Made by a program: the position numbers and the translations under genes
In this document: in pieces, positions 34,405 through 43,050 of the stretch
How the letters are laid out: the number at the start of each line of letters is the position of its first letter
Position numbering within the stretch: position 1 is the first letter of the stretch
Notes under the pieces: model-generated
What the model was told of the DNA's origin: nothing
What the model saw: the letters and a program-made list of their open reading frames with translations, nothing else
Databases searched by the model: none
Source of the DNA: Emcibacter sp. SYSU 3D8
GTDB taxonomy: Bacteria > Pseudomonadota > Alphaproteobacteria > SMXS01
DNA length: 61,943 nucleotides
Reading direction: 5' to 3'
Assembly: GCF_039655875.1 (NCBI RefSeq)
Contig: NZ_JBBYXK010000009.1
Location: 1-61,943, forward strand

Positions 34405-36063
34405 GTGACACGGGTGGGGCCATTATTTGCCGCAGCTGAACGCTATTGGCAGACGCTCCGCCATCTTCGTCCCATCCAGTTTTATGGACGACTGCGCTTT
34501 CGTCTCGCGCGGCCCACGGCAGATATTTCGCCGCCGCCAGCACGGCGCAGGCTGGAAAAATCCTGGCGCTCACCGGCGCGCCGGCGGCCCAGCCTGTCCG
34601 GGAAGATGACCTTCTCGCTGCTAAACCAGACAGCCTCCTTGCCGGAGGTCGGCTGGGATGGGCCTCAATGCGATAAGCTCTGGCGTTATAACCAGCATTA
34701 TTTCGACGACCTGAACGCATGTGATGCCGATGCGCGGATCGCTTGGCATATTGATCTTTTGCTGGCGTGGGTGGAGGAGAACCCGCCGGGAGAAGGTACC
34801 GGATGGGAGCCCTACCCCACATCGCTACGCATCGTGAACTGGATTAAGTGGGCTCTGGCCGGCAATGCGCTGCCGACTGAATGCATCCAGAGCCTAGCGG
34901 TTCAGGTGCGCTGGCTGATGCGGCGGCTGGAGTGGCACCTGCTTGCCAATCACCTGTTCGCCAATGCCAAGGCGTTAGTCTTTGCGGGGTTGTATTTCGA
35001 AGGGTCAGAGGCGCACCGCTGGCTGGATATGGGCATGAAAATCCTTGCCCACGAGTTACCGGAACAGATCCTGCCGGATGGCGGCCAGTTCGAGCTGAGC
35101 CCGATGTACCATGCGCTGGCGATTGAGGATGTCCTCGACGTTGTTAACATCATGCGGGCCTATACCGCAGCGCTCGGACCAGTGCACGAGCAGTGCCTTG
35201 CCCAATGTGAGGGCCGACTCCCCGCCATGCGGCGCTGGCTTAATACGATGTGCCATCCCGACGGCGAAATTGCCTTCTTCAATGACGCAGCCTGCGGCGT
35301 CGCGCCCTCTTCAGCTGAGCTGGACGATTATGCAAGGCGTCTTGGCTACGGTGCGGCGTTGGAATTGCAGGAATACATGTGGCTGGCCGACAGTGGCTAT
35401 GCGCGGCTTGCGCAGGGAGGTGCGGTTCTTATCGTCGATATGGCGCGTGTGGGGCCGGATTATCTGCCGGGACACGCCCACGCCGACACGCTGAGTTTTG
35501 AGTTTTCGTTCCAAGGGCAGCGCATCTTTGTCAATTCCGGTACTTCCATTTATGGAGCCGGTCCAGAGCGCCTCCGTCAGCGCGGTACCCCCGCCCACAA
35601 CACCGTCACGGTGAACGGACGAAATTCGTCCGACGTGTGGAGTGGCTTCAGGGTCGGCCGGAGGGCCTACCCCATGAATGCGGGCATCAGTTCCAAGGCA
35701 GGTGCCTTGTTCGCACATGCGGGACATGACGGTTACCGACACCTCCCTGGATGCCCGGTCCATCAACGAAGCTGGGCGCTCTCCTCGAACCGGATGATTG
35801 TCGAGGATAGCATTTCTGTTTCCTCCCTTCCCGGTGAAGCCCGATTCCATCTGCATCCAGACGTCCGTGTCCAACAGGTTGGACCCGGCGATGGGACGCT
35901 GACCGCGCGCGAGGGGCGCCTGCTGTACTGGAATACTCATGGATGTCCTGCTCAGGTGGAGAGTACCTCTTGGCATCCTGAGTTCGGGATCAGCCAGCCA
36001 AATTATTGCATCGTCGTGGCCCTTCGCGAGGGCCGTGCAACCTTCGAGCTGAGTTGGATCTGA
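34405..36063 (+). CDS. Heparinase II/III-like protein
   Basis: 552 residues from GTG 34405, 69 nt after the oxidoreductase. The N-terminal helical toroid includes WRYNQHYFDDL, WEPYPTSLRIVNWIKWAL and NHLFANAKALVFAGLYF, with the YHALAIEDVLDVVN motif. The beta-sandwich C-terminal half has PGHAHADTLSFEFS, where the family's catalytic His lies, and GTPAHNTVTVNGRNSSDVW. Family members are polysaccharide lyases; those in export clusters probably trim or edit the polymer. No signal peptide is visible, so its place of action is unclear. A glycosyltransferase stub follows it directly. Confidence 0.85.
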   Translation: MTRVGPLFAAAERYWQTLRHLRPIQFYGRLRFRLARPTADISPPPARRRLEKSWRSPARRRPSLSGKMTFSLLNQTASLPEVGWDGPQCDKLWRYNQHYFDDLNACDADARIAWHIDLLLAWVEENPPGEGTGWEPYPTSLRIVNWIKWALAGNALPTECIQSLAVQVRWLMRRLEWHLLANHLFANAKALVFAGLYFEGSEAHRWLDMGMKILAHELPEQILPDGGQFELSPMYHALAIEDVLDVVNIMRAYTAALGPVHEQCLAQCEGRLPAMRRWLNTMCHPDGEIAFFNDAACGVAPSSAELDDYARRLGYGAALELQEYMWLADSGYARLAQGGAVLIVDMARVGPDYLPGHAHADTLSFEFSFQGQRIFVNSGTSIYGAGPERLRQRGTPAHNTVTVNGRNSSDVWSGFRVGRRAYPMNAGISSKAGALFAHAGHDGYRHLPGCPVHQRSWALSSNRMIVEDSISVSSLPGEARFHLHPDVRVQQVGPGDGTLTAREGRLLYWNTHGCPAQVESTSWHPEFGISQPNYCIVVALREGRATFELSWI

Positions 36064-36069
36064 CCCTCG

Positions 36070-36171
36070 CTGCACATCCTGTTCCTGTCCGACAATTTCC
36101 CGCATGAAGTGAACGCCCCGGCAAGCCGAACATTCGAGCATTGCCGAGAATGGGTGAGGGCAGGCCACTGA
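36070..36171 (+). pseudogene. 33-codon stub of a WbuB-like glycosyltransferase
   Basis: Starting 6 nt after the heparinase stop, the frame reads LHILFLSDNFPHEVNAPASR then TFEHCREWVRAGH and stops. This is the N-terminus of a family 4 glycosyltransferase; it aligns with the intact gene at 44826 (LKILFLSDNFVPEGNAPAAR, then WVKAGHEVTVV). The rest of the gene is gone, and IS sequence follows, so a deletion tied to the IS probably removed it. Confidence 0.85.
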
Positions 36172-36388
36172 ACCGGCTGGCCAGCTCGCTGTGAATCCAA
36201 TCCCGCGGGCGACAAAATCGGGTTCTTCGAGGTGTCCAACTCCTTCCGTGCGGGGGGGGGGGCGAAAAGTACAATGCAGTCCAGTATGCCCGATTCAGAA
36301 CGAATGGTTGGGAAAAGGTTTGTTCCCCGCAAAAAATATGGCACTTATCTGACGGAAGGTTAGGGGCCCCCCCTCACCTTCGGCCTCC

Positions 36389-36423
36389 GACGCCCTCCGA
36401 GAGAGCCCCTCGCGGAGGGCGTC
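36389..36423. repeat. 11-bp perfect inverted repeat
   Basis: GACGCCCTCCG (36389-36399) and CGGAGGGCGTC (36413-36423) flank a 13-nt loop. No T tract follows on either strand. It could terminate read-through from the upstream operon by pausing, or belong to the IS debris. Confidence 0.6.
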
Positions 36424-36505
36424 ACATTCAAGCTATCTATGGCGTCATCTACGTCCAAGCCGACGCCTCATAGTTGCCTTCGGTTGACTGTGGAGCGGTC
36501 ATCGA

Positions 36506-36532
36506 CGCTCACGGGGCGCACCTGCCGCGGAG
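36506..36532 (+). repeat. Copy 1 of a dispersed 27-bp repeat
   Basis: A 27-nt stretch containing ACGGGGCGCACCTGCCGCGG is identical to the reverse complement of 57063-57089, and similarity continues about 15 nt to its left with a few changes. Here the second palindrome arm is missing, so this copy is a half-element. Confidence 0.85.
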
Positions 36533-36579
36533 CCCGCCGGCACACGCGCCTCGCAGCTCACATACGAAAACAGCGCCCC

Positions 36580-36682
36580 GCCCTCACAATCCTCACCACG
36601 CTCCAACAACCTCCCAATCCCTATCCGGATAGGGAAGCATCTCCGCATCCCCAAGGCGAGACACTTTTTCAGCAGCCTGCTA
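36580..36682 (-). mobile_element. IS5-family terminal fragment, copy D
   Basis: This region ends in AGACACTTTTTCAGCAGCCT and aligns along about 100 nt with 18420-18530, upstream of the transposase fragment there. No transposase code remains at this site. It marks an IS that once sat between the truncated glycosyltransferase and the export genes. Confidence 0.7.
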
Positions 36683-37194
36683 GAGCACGCGAAAGAGGGA
36701 GGGGCCAATTGTTTCCGCCGGCTTGCGGATGCACCCGGCATGCGAACAGCAAGGACCGGTAAGAATGCGGCGCCGACGATGCCGGGCGATCGCTGATCGG
36801 CTGACTGACTTCAGAGTGCTGACGACGCTTATGTAGCGGAATCGGCCTACTTCCCGCAGGACGCCACATCCTCCACCGGTTGGCGACCCGAACGAGACCG
36901 CAACGAACTTGCTTCGCCGCTGTGTGGACGGCAATTGTGGCGATGTGCGGGGTTTGATTGGCGGCATCGGGGCCTGATGGCTAGTGTCAATGCGCGCCCG
37001 GGCATGGAGGGATTTGGGCCGGGAACGCTGCCTTGACCAAGAAACCCATGTCAAGGGTGTGGTTTCAGGCCCCGGCGAAGGGCGCTAAGCGAGGCTATAC
37101 GCCATGTTTTGGCCGACTTTGTGATTCACAAGGGCCTCAATTTGTGGTATACAAAATCCGCCGATGATGTCTTGGGCAAAAAAGGGGCAGGATA

Positions 37195-37629
37195 ATGAAT
37201 AGTATTCTCAGAAATCTCATTCTGGTGTCAGCCTTTATGGTGCCCGGTTTGGGCACCGTCGCAGCAGAACCTGCGACTGGATTGCCAGAAGACGTGGCGC
37301 GCGAGCTTAGCGGCCTGTTGGAGTCTTCACCCGAAAACGCAATCAATCCTGCCATATTTACCCTCGCCGGCAACAATCCTGCGTACGCGGATGAGATTGC
37401 CTGCGTGCTCATTCAATATCACGGGCAGGCGGGATTCATTGAGCGGGAACTGTTCAAGGTGACACCGGATCCCGACGTGCGAGAGAGCTTGCATGACGCG
37501 ATAAGGGCTTGCTCGCAAAAGACTGGCGGGTACGGAGATGCCCAGGGTGGCTTCAACAAGTTGCTGGTGGGCGGTGACTTCGGCACCTTGGAGAATACCG
37601 CCGACGTGTTGTCGCCTGTTCAACCCTGA
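37195..37629 (+). CDS. Small secreted hypothetical protein
   Basis: 144 residues starting MNSILRNLILVSAFMVPGLG, with a signal peptide and probable cleavage after VAAE or nearby. The mature part has two cysteines (DEIACVLIQ and AIRACSQKT) and is helical. I do not recognise it. It lies 57 nt before the outer-membrane barrel gene, in the same direction, so it may be an envelope helper of polysaccharide export. Confidence 0.65.
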   Translation: MNSILRNLILVSAFMVPGLGTVAAEPATGLPEDVARELSGLLESSPENAINPAIFTLAGNNPAYADEIACVLIQYHGQAGFIERELFKVTPDPDVRESLHDAIRACSQKTGGYGDAQGGFNKLLVGGDFGTLENTADVLSPVQP

Positions 37630-37686
37630 GTGGGGCGGGCCAGATTTCCTACATTATCAGGGGCGGGCGTATAGCTTGGACGGCAT

Positions 37687-38940
37687 TTGACGATACATTC
37701 GCGCTATTGGGCCTGGAGCGTGGCGATGGCCGTGGGGGCAGGGCTTTCAGCTACTTCCATGGCCCAGTTGGCAGACTCCTCCAAGAATCTTTATGTGGCG
37801 AAGCCCGGACCTTACGACCCTCTCGGGATCAGGATGGGATCGTTCTACGCCTTCCCCTCCATTGAGGTGCTCGGCTTGTACGACGACAATGTGTATGCCG
37901 ACAGCGCCGACAAGCGTTCAGACGAAATCCTGGTGGTGTCGCCGCAGATTCAGGTCGAGTCGAACTGGTCGCGCCACAAGTTGCAGCTGTTCGCGGGGGG
38001 CGAGTTCGGGTTTCACAACACCTTCGGCGCCGAGGACTATAAGGATTACCTCCTGCAGGCCCATTTCCAGGGCGATCTGACCCGCGCCACCAAGCTGGAG
38101 TTGCAGGCAGAGCAGGCCCGCGACCATCAGGAGCGCGGTGATCCCGAAGCCGTGGAAGGTCTCAAGCCAACCATCTACGACAGGACCGAAGCCCGCGCGC
38201 AGCTCAACCAGTCCCTCGGCCGGCTCAGCTTGTCGGCCGGCGGACGCTTCGCGCGGTACGACTTCAAGGACACGCCGGGTGTCAACGGCATCATCAACAA
38301 CCACGACCGCAACCGCGACATCTTCGTCGCCGATGCCAAGGCCGCGTTCGAGTTTTCCCCTGGCTACCAAGTTTACACTGAATTTGCCTACAATTGGCGC
38401 GACTTCGATGATGCCTTCGACGACGTGGGCATCAACCGGGACTCGGAAGGGTACGAGCTTACCGCCGGCGTGCAGTTCGAGCTGACCGACCTGCTGGAAG
38501 GCGCCATCTTCGGCGGCTATATGACGCAGAATCCGGACGACCCCAGGCTGATCAAGATCGATGGCGCCGCATTCGGCGCGTCGCTGATCTGGCATCCCAC
38601 CGAATTGACGACGGTCTCGCTCGAAGCTTCCCGGGCCATCCAGGAAAGCTTCCTGCTCGATGCCACAGGCTATTTTGCCGACCGGGTGCGACTTTCCGTC
38701 GGCTACAAGCTTCGCGAGAACCTAGACATCACGGTGTTCGGCTTGCTTGGCCAGGATGACTACCAAGGCATCTCGCGGAACGATTCACGGTATGGTGGCG
38801 GTGTGAACGTGTTCTGGGGCCTCAATCGCTTTTTGGCGGCCAAGGTTGCTTACACCTATGACCGGCGTAACTCGGACTTTCCCGGGATTGGGGATTTCGC
38901 CCGCAACCGCGTCGCCATTGCGCTCGAAGCGCGGTACTGA
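37687..38940 (+). CDS. Outer-membrane beta-barrel protein (BBP2-like) of polysaccharide export
   Basis: 417 residues from TTG 37687; ATG 37726 is an alternative start within the signal peptide (WAWSVAMAVGAGLSATSMAQ). The body is alternating strands ending in aromatic or basic residues, with IEVLGLYDDNVYAD near the start and a final strand FARNRVAIALEARY ending in Y, as outer-membrane barrels do. In sphingomonads and relatives such barrels sit next to Wza and Wzc and are thought to form or line the exit path. Spacing to the Wza-like gene is 1 nt. Confidence 0.8.
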   Translation: MTIHSRYWAWSVAMAVGAGLSATSMAQLADSSKNLYVAKPGPYDPLGIRMGSFYAFPSIEVLGLYDDNVYADSADKRSDEILVVSPQIQVESNWSRHKLQLFAGGEFGFHNTFGAEDYKDYLLQAHFQGDLTRATKLELQAEQARDHQERGDPEAVEGLKPTIYDRTEARAQLNQSLGRLSLSAGGRFARYDFKDTPGVNGIINNHDRNRDIFVADAKAAFEFSPGYQVYTEFAYNWRDFDDAFDDVGINRDSEGYELTAGVQFELTDLLEGAIFGGYMTQNPDDPRLIKIDGAAFGASLIWHPTELTTVSLEASRAIQESFLLDATGYFADRVRLSVGYKLRENLDITVFGLLGQDDYQGISRNDSRYGGGVNVFWGLNRFLAAKVAYTYDRRNSDFPGIGDFARNRVAIALEARY

Positions 38941-38941
38941 C

Positions 38942-39532
38942 GTGAGCAGACCGACTTGGACGGCCGCCGAAGTACCGATGGCTATCAGACAGTACCGCCT
39001 GTCATGGATTTTGCTGCTGTGCAGCGCGGCGCTGATGCTGCAGGTCGCCCTATCGACTGTGGCCGCCGCCGGCACGGCAGGCTCCTATCGCCTTGGTTCG
39101 GGAGACGAAGTGCGGGTAACCGTGTTTCATCAACCGGATCTATCGGGCCAGTTCCTTATCGGGGCGGACGGCATGATCTCCTTGCCGCTGATTGGCAATT
39201 TGCCGGCCGCCGGCGCAAGCGTACGCGACCTTGAAATGCGCATCCAGGATGCCCTGCAGCCGGAGTATCTTAAGAATCCCTCGGTCAGCGTCGAGGTGCT
39301 GAACTACCGCCCTTTCTACATTCTGGGGCAAGTCGACAAACCCGGCAGCTATCCGTTCGTGTCGGGAATGCTCGTGGTCAACGCGGTTGCGCTCGCCGGT
39401 GGCTACACGGCGCGGGCGAGCATGGGAGGCATATATATCGAGCGGCCAGGCGCCGGTGCGCAGATCAAGGTGACGCCGCAGACCCCGGTCATGCCGGGCG
39501 ACATCATCCATGTTCCAGAACGCTTTTTCTAG
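38942..39532 (+). CDS. Wza-like polysaccharide export protein
   Basis: 196 residues from GTG 38942; ATG 38978 would give 184 and places the signal sequence (LSWILLLCSAALMLQVALS) nearer the start. The Poly_export domain is SYRLGSGDEVRVTVFHQPDL, GQFLIGADGMISLPLIGNLP, and the following SLBB part is YILGQVDKPGSYPFVSGMLV. It is shorter than E. coli Wza (about 380 aa) and lacks the C-terminal helix for the outer-membrane pore, so the neighbouring barrel probably supplies that pore. No clear lipobox Cys is seen at the cleavage site. Confidence 0.88.
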   Translation: MSRPTWTAAEVPMAIRQYRLSWILLLCSAALMLQVALSTVAAAGTAGSYRLGSGDEVRVTVFHQPDLSGQFLIGADGMISLPLIGNLPAAGASVRDLEMRIQDALQPEYLKNPSVSVEVLNYRPFYILGQVDKPGSYPFVSGMLVVNAVALAGGYTARASMGGIYIERPGAGAQIKVTPQTPVMPGDIIHVPERFF

Positions 39533-39594
39533 CCGGTACACGATGGCCCCTTTGATGATTTTCCCTCACGTGCACTGGTCGGACTGCATGGCCC

Positions 39595-41853
39595 ATGGGG
39601 GCTCTTGTGTCCACTGACGTGCGACGGGAGGGCGGTCTGCTCGAGCGGGAGGCGGCCGACAGGGATGACGAAGGCGGCGTCGATGTCCTCGCCTTCCTTG
39701 CCACGCTGTGGCGCCGGAGGGCGATCGTGCTGGGCGTTGCCGCGATTTTCACGGCACTGGCCCTGATCGTCATCTTTCAGTTAACGCCGCGATATGAGTC
39801 AGCCGCGCTCGTGCGCATCGATGCGCCAAAGAGCAACGTGGTTGACATCGAAGCCGTCCTTCAGGACTCCGGCCAGGAGCAGGGGTTCGTGGAGACGGAG
39901 ATCGAGGTGATTTCTTCGCACGACGTGATCGGCCGCGTCGTCGACAAGCTCCGTCTCATGGAAAACCCGGTCTTCAACCCGGAAGTGGGTGAGAAACGCC
40001 AGCCCAGTCCGTGGCGGTTTGTCAGTCCAGGGTACTATTTCAGGCTTGCGGGCGAGTTATTCTCCGCAACCTCGGCACCGGCCAGGCAAAGCCTGAGCGC
40101 CGAGGATCGGGACACCGAATTGCGCGGCCGCATTATCGACCGGATTGCCGGCATGATGGACGTCAAGCGCAAACGCCTGAGTTCGGTTATCGCGATCGGC
40201 ATCGAGTCCGAAGATCCGGCGCTGGCCGCCAGATTGGCCAACACGATCGCCGGCGAGTATCTGGTCAGCCAGTATGAGGCCAAGTTTCAGGCGGCCGAAA
40301 CGGCGACGACCTGGCTCAACGAGCGCCTGGGCACCATGCGCCGGGATGTCGAAGCGGCGGAACAGGCGCTTGAGCAGTTCCGGGCGCGGAGCGGGCTGCT
40401 GTCACGGACGGGAGGCAACTCACTGCTGACGGAGCAGGCCTCTCAGTTGAACGCCCAGCTCATCCTGGCGAGGACGGATGCGGCAACCGCGAACGCCAAG
40501 CTGGCGCAGGTGGAAGACCTCTACCAGTCCGGTGGTGTCGCCGCCCTCAGCAAATTCCTGACTTCGGACGCTATCGCGCGTTTGCGGGCACAGGAATCCG
40601 ACTTGAACCGGCAATACGCGGACATGTCGCAGGAAATGGGCGAGCGCCATCCCAAGATGATCAGCCTGCACGCGCAGATCGAGGATACGCGCGAGCAGAT
40701 CCGCCAGGAGGTGGACAAGACGCTCGGCAACCTGCGCAGTGAAGCCGCGGCGGCCCGCACCAAGGCCCAGACGCTGCAGTCCGGACTGAACGCGATGCAG
40801 GGCGAGGCCGGTGCGCGCAGCGAGCAATCGGCGCAACTTGCCACCCTGGAGCGAGAGGCCCAAGCCAAGCGCGTGATGTTCGATACGTTCCTGAAGCGCT
40901 TTCAGGAAACGTCGGCGTCGGAAGGTCTGCAGCAGGCGGACGCGACGATCATTTCCCGGGCCCAGGTGCCGCGCCAGCCCAGTTTCCCGCCCATGCGGCA
41001 GTTCCTGATCCTGGCCATGCTGGCGTCGGTTGGCGCCGGCGTGGGCGCCGGTTTGTTTGTTGACCGTATCCTGGATCGTGGCTTCCGGCGCCTCGATCAG
41101 GTCGAGGCCGCCACCGGCCTGCCGGCGCTCGGCTCCATCCCACAGACCCAGGACGGCGACCTGATCGCCACGGTGCTGCGCAAACCAAACTCGTCCTATA
41201 CCGAGGCGCTGCGCAATCTGCACGCCGGTATCCGGCTGTCCAGCATCGACAATGAGGCGAAGGTTATCCTGTTCGTGTCGGCCGTCCCCGGCGAGGGCAA
41301 GACGTCGGTGTCGACCAGTCTGGCCGTGCTTCTGGCGCATGCGGGCCACAAGGTGCTGCTGGTCGATTGCGATCTCCGCCGCGGGCGTGTGCATGATCGG
41401 TTGGGGCTGCTGCCGAAGCCGGGGCTGGTTGAGCTGCTGGTCGAGCCCGAACTCGTTGGCGCGGTACAGGTGCACGCGCCAAGCGGCCTGGACGTAATTG
41501 TCAGCGGCGGTTCGGTCCGCAGTCCGCAGGACCTGCTGGGCTCCAATGCCATGCGCGAATTCCTGGCGCGGGCGCGCCAGCGATACGACTACGTGCTGGT
41601 CGACACGCCACCTTCCGGCGTTGTCAGCGAAGCCCGGCTTCTCGCCGCTGCGGCCGACCGGGTGGTGCTGATCGCCAAGTGGAACAGCACGCCGCGCAAT
41701 ATCGTGACAGGCGCCGAGCGCCAGTTGCGTGACGCCGGCGCGCACTTCGCGGGCGTCATCCTGTCCCAGGTGGCGCCGCGCAGTGGCCTGATCTACGGCT
41801 ATGACTCCTACAGCCCCTATTACGGTAAATATGGCGAATATTACCAGGACTAG
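39595..41853 (+). CDS. Wzc/GumC-like chain-length regulator with tyrosine autokinase
   Basis: 752 residues. A Wzz domain with a first transmembrane helix (IVLGVAAIFTALALIVIF, about 44-61), long coiled coils (MRRDVEAAEQALEQFRARSG), and a second helix (FLILAMLASVGAGVGAGLF) frame the periplasmic part. The cytoplasmic BY-kinase has Walker A SAVPGEGKTSVS (562-573), Walker A' LLVDCDLRRGR and a Tyr-rich tail (YGYDSYSPYYGKYGEYYQD). Its phosphorylation cycle controls polymer length and export with the Wza-like protein. The end overlaps the next gene by 23 nt. Confidence 0.93.
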   Translation: MGALVSTDVRREGGLLEREAADRDDEGGVDVLAFLATLWRRRAIVLGVAAIFTALALIVIFQLTPRYESAALVRIDAPKSNVVDIEAVLQDSGQEQGFVETEIEVISSHDVIGRVVDKLRLMENPVFNPEVGEKRQPSPWRFVSPGYYFRLAGELFSATSAPARQSLSAEDRDTELRGRIIDRIAGMMDVKRKRLSSVIAIGIESEDPALAARLANTIAGEYLVSQYEAKFQAAETATTWLNERLGTMRRDVEAAEQALEQFRARSGLLSRTGGNSLLTEQASQLNAQLILARTDAATANAKLAQVEDLYQSGGVAALSKFLTSDAIARLRAQESDLNRQYADMSQEMGERHPKMISLHAQIEDTREQIRQEVDKTLGNLRSEAAAARTKAQTLQSGLNAMQGEAGARSEQSAQLATLEREAQAKRVMFDTFLKRFQETSASEGLQQADATIISRAQVPRQPSFPPMRQFLILAMLASVGAGVGAGLFVDRILDRGFRRLDQVEAATGLPALGSIPQTQDGDLIATVLRKPNSSYTEALRNLHAGIRLSSIDNEAKVILFVSAVPGEGKTSVSTSLAVLLAHAGHKVLLVDCDLRRGRVHDRLGLLPKPGLVELLVEPELVGAVQVHAPSGLDVIVSGGSVRSPQDLLGSNAMREFLARARQRYDYVLVDTPPSGVVSEARLLAAAADRVVLIAKWNSTPRNIVTGAERQLRDAGAHFAGVILSQVAPRSGLIYGYDSYSPYYGKYGEYYQD

Positions 41854-42544
41854 CAGCGCCGCGGGACGCAAGGCCCGGTTGCTTTGCGCCGGGATGGCAA
41901 TCGCTGTCGGGGCGGCGGTGCTAGGCGCCGGCCTGCCCATGGGATTGGCCGCCATCGCCGCCGCGCCGGGCGATGCCGTCGCCCACGCATTGCGCGCCCG
42001 GCAGAACCTCTCCGAAGAGGAACTGGTGCGCCTTGCCGCGAGCCGCGCGCGCGCGCTGGCCTGGCATGATGACGTCGACCACCGCCGGGAACTGGCGAGC
42101 GCCCTCGCGGCCCTGGCGCCGCGGCGAGCCGAGCCGGCGCGGTATTATCTGGAAAGCATGGAGCAGACGCGCGCGGCGCTGCTGGCGGCGCCGGCGAGCC
42201 CGCACGACTGGCTGCGCCTTGCCGGGCTGGGGCTGGCGTCCTCTGGCCACCAGGCCCGAGCACGCGCGGCCAGCGATTTTTCGACGGCGCTGCTGACGGG
42301 CGCCGACACGCCGGGCCTACGCCCTGGCGTGCTGCAGGTGGGATTCAGGCTGTGGTCGTCCCTGCCGGGAAGCGCGAAGTCGATGCTGCTGGATGTCATG
42401 CGGCACGCCTGGCGGGACGGCGGGACCATGGAACGCAGGGGCATCCTGGCGCTCGCCGACGCCAACGGTTTGCTGGAATTGGCGTTGATGGCGCTTCGCG
42501 AGGAAGAGGGGATCGAGCCTTATCTCGGCGGGAGGTTGTCGTGA
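41831..42544 (+). CDS. Hypothetical envelope protein following the Wzc-like kinase
   Basis: 237 residues from ATG 41831, inside the kinase's last codons. One hydrophobic segment (AGMAIAVGAAVLGAGLPMGL) near the N-terminus acts as anchor or signal. The rest is helical and alanine-rich with RARALAWHDDVDHRRELA and ARYYLESMEQTRAALLAAPA, looking like helical repeats of the TPR sort. Such proteins accompany exopolysaccharide kinases in alphaproteobacteria. The stop overlaps the NusG-like gene by 4 nt (GTGA). Confidence 0.65.
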   Translation: MANITRTSSAAGRKARLLCAGMAIAVGAAVLGAGLPMGLAAIAAAPGDAVAHALRARQNLSEEELVRLAASRARALAWHDDVDHRRELASALAALAPRRAEPARYYLESMEQTRAALLAAPASPHDWLRLAGLGLASSGHQARARAASDFSTALLTGADTPGLRPGVLQVGFRLWSSLPGSAKSMLLDVMRHAWRDGGTMERRGILALADANGLLELALMALREEEGIEPYLGGRLS

Positions 42545-43050
42545 CGGCGAACGGACAGGCCCGCTGGTACGTGGCTCAGACATTGCCGCGCAAGGAAGCG
42601 CTAGCGCTCGCCAATCTTACGAACCAGAACTTCACCACCTTCTGCCCGCGCATCCGCTGCACCCGGCGCCATGCCCGCAAGTTCTATACGGTGAAGGAAC
42701 CGCTGTTTCCCGGTTATCTGTTCGTGTCCATCGACACCGGCGACCAGCCGTGGCGCAGCATCAATGGCACGCGCGGCGTGGTGCGCCTGCTGACCGACGC
42801 CGCCGGCCCGGTTCCCCTGCACCACCACCTGATCGACGAACTGATGGCGACCGCCACCGGCGATGCCCTGGCGGATCTGGCACCGGGACAGGAAGTCAAG
42901 CTGCGCACCGGGCCGTTCGCTGATTTCATCGGCCGCGTGGTGAGCCTGAGTGCCAACCATAGGGCAAAGGTGCTGCTTCACCTGATGAACCGCGAGGTGA
43001 CGGTGGAGACGGCGATCCAGGATATCGACGTGATGGGGCAGGCGACGTGA
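42541..43050 (+). CDS. NusG/RfaH-family transcription antiterminator
   Basis: 169 residues from GTG 42541. The NGN domain opens with RWYVAQTLPRKEALALANL and has KEPLFPGYLFVSIDT; the C-terminal KOW part is LAPGQEVKLRTGPFADFIGR. It is a specialised paralogue rather than the housekeeping NusG, judging by place inside the polysaccharide cluster. Like RfaH or UpxY it should let RNA polymerase read through long, poorly translated glycan operons. A possible ops-like element lies 129 nt downstream (43179-43190). Confidence 0.85.
   Translation: MTANGQARWYVAQTLPRKEALALANLTNQNFTTFCPRIRCTRRHARKFYTVKEPLFPGYLFVSIDTGDQPWRSINGTRGVVRLLTDAAGPVPLHHHLIDELMATATGDALADLAPGQEVKLRTGPFADFIGRVVSLSANHRAKVLLHLMNREVTVETAIQDIDVMGQAT

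Larger units (their letters stand above)
36172..37194. other. Gene-free segment with IS remnant and repeats
   Basis: No gene has support here. The stretch holds an 11-nt G run (36252-36262), an 11-bp inverted repeat (36389-36423), a copy of a dispersed repeat (36506-36532) and the IS terminal region at 36580-36682. From about 36770 to 37190 I see only the likely promoter of the next gene. It is a scar between the glycan-building genes and the export genes. Confidence 0.6.

Noticed and set aside
36439-36762. 107-codon frame in the IS scar
   Set aside because: It reads through the dispersed repeat and the IS end; a similar spurious frame occurs over the related sequences at 18 kb and 57 kb.
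40420-41955. 511-codon frame opposite the Wzc-like gene
   Set aside because: Antisense shadow of a gene with kinase motifs; low-complexity Arg/Gln-rich translation.
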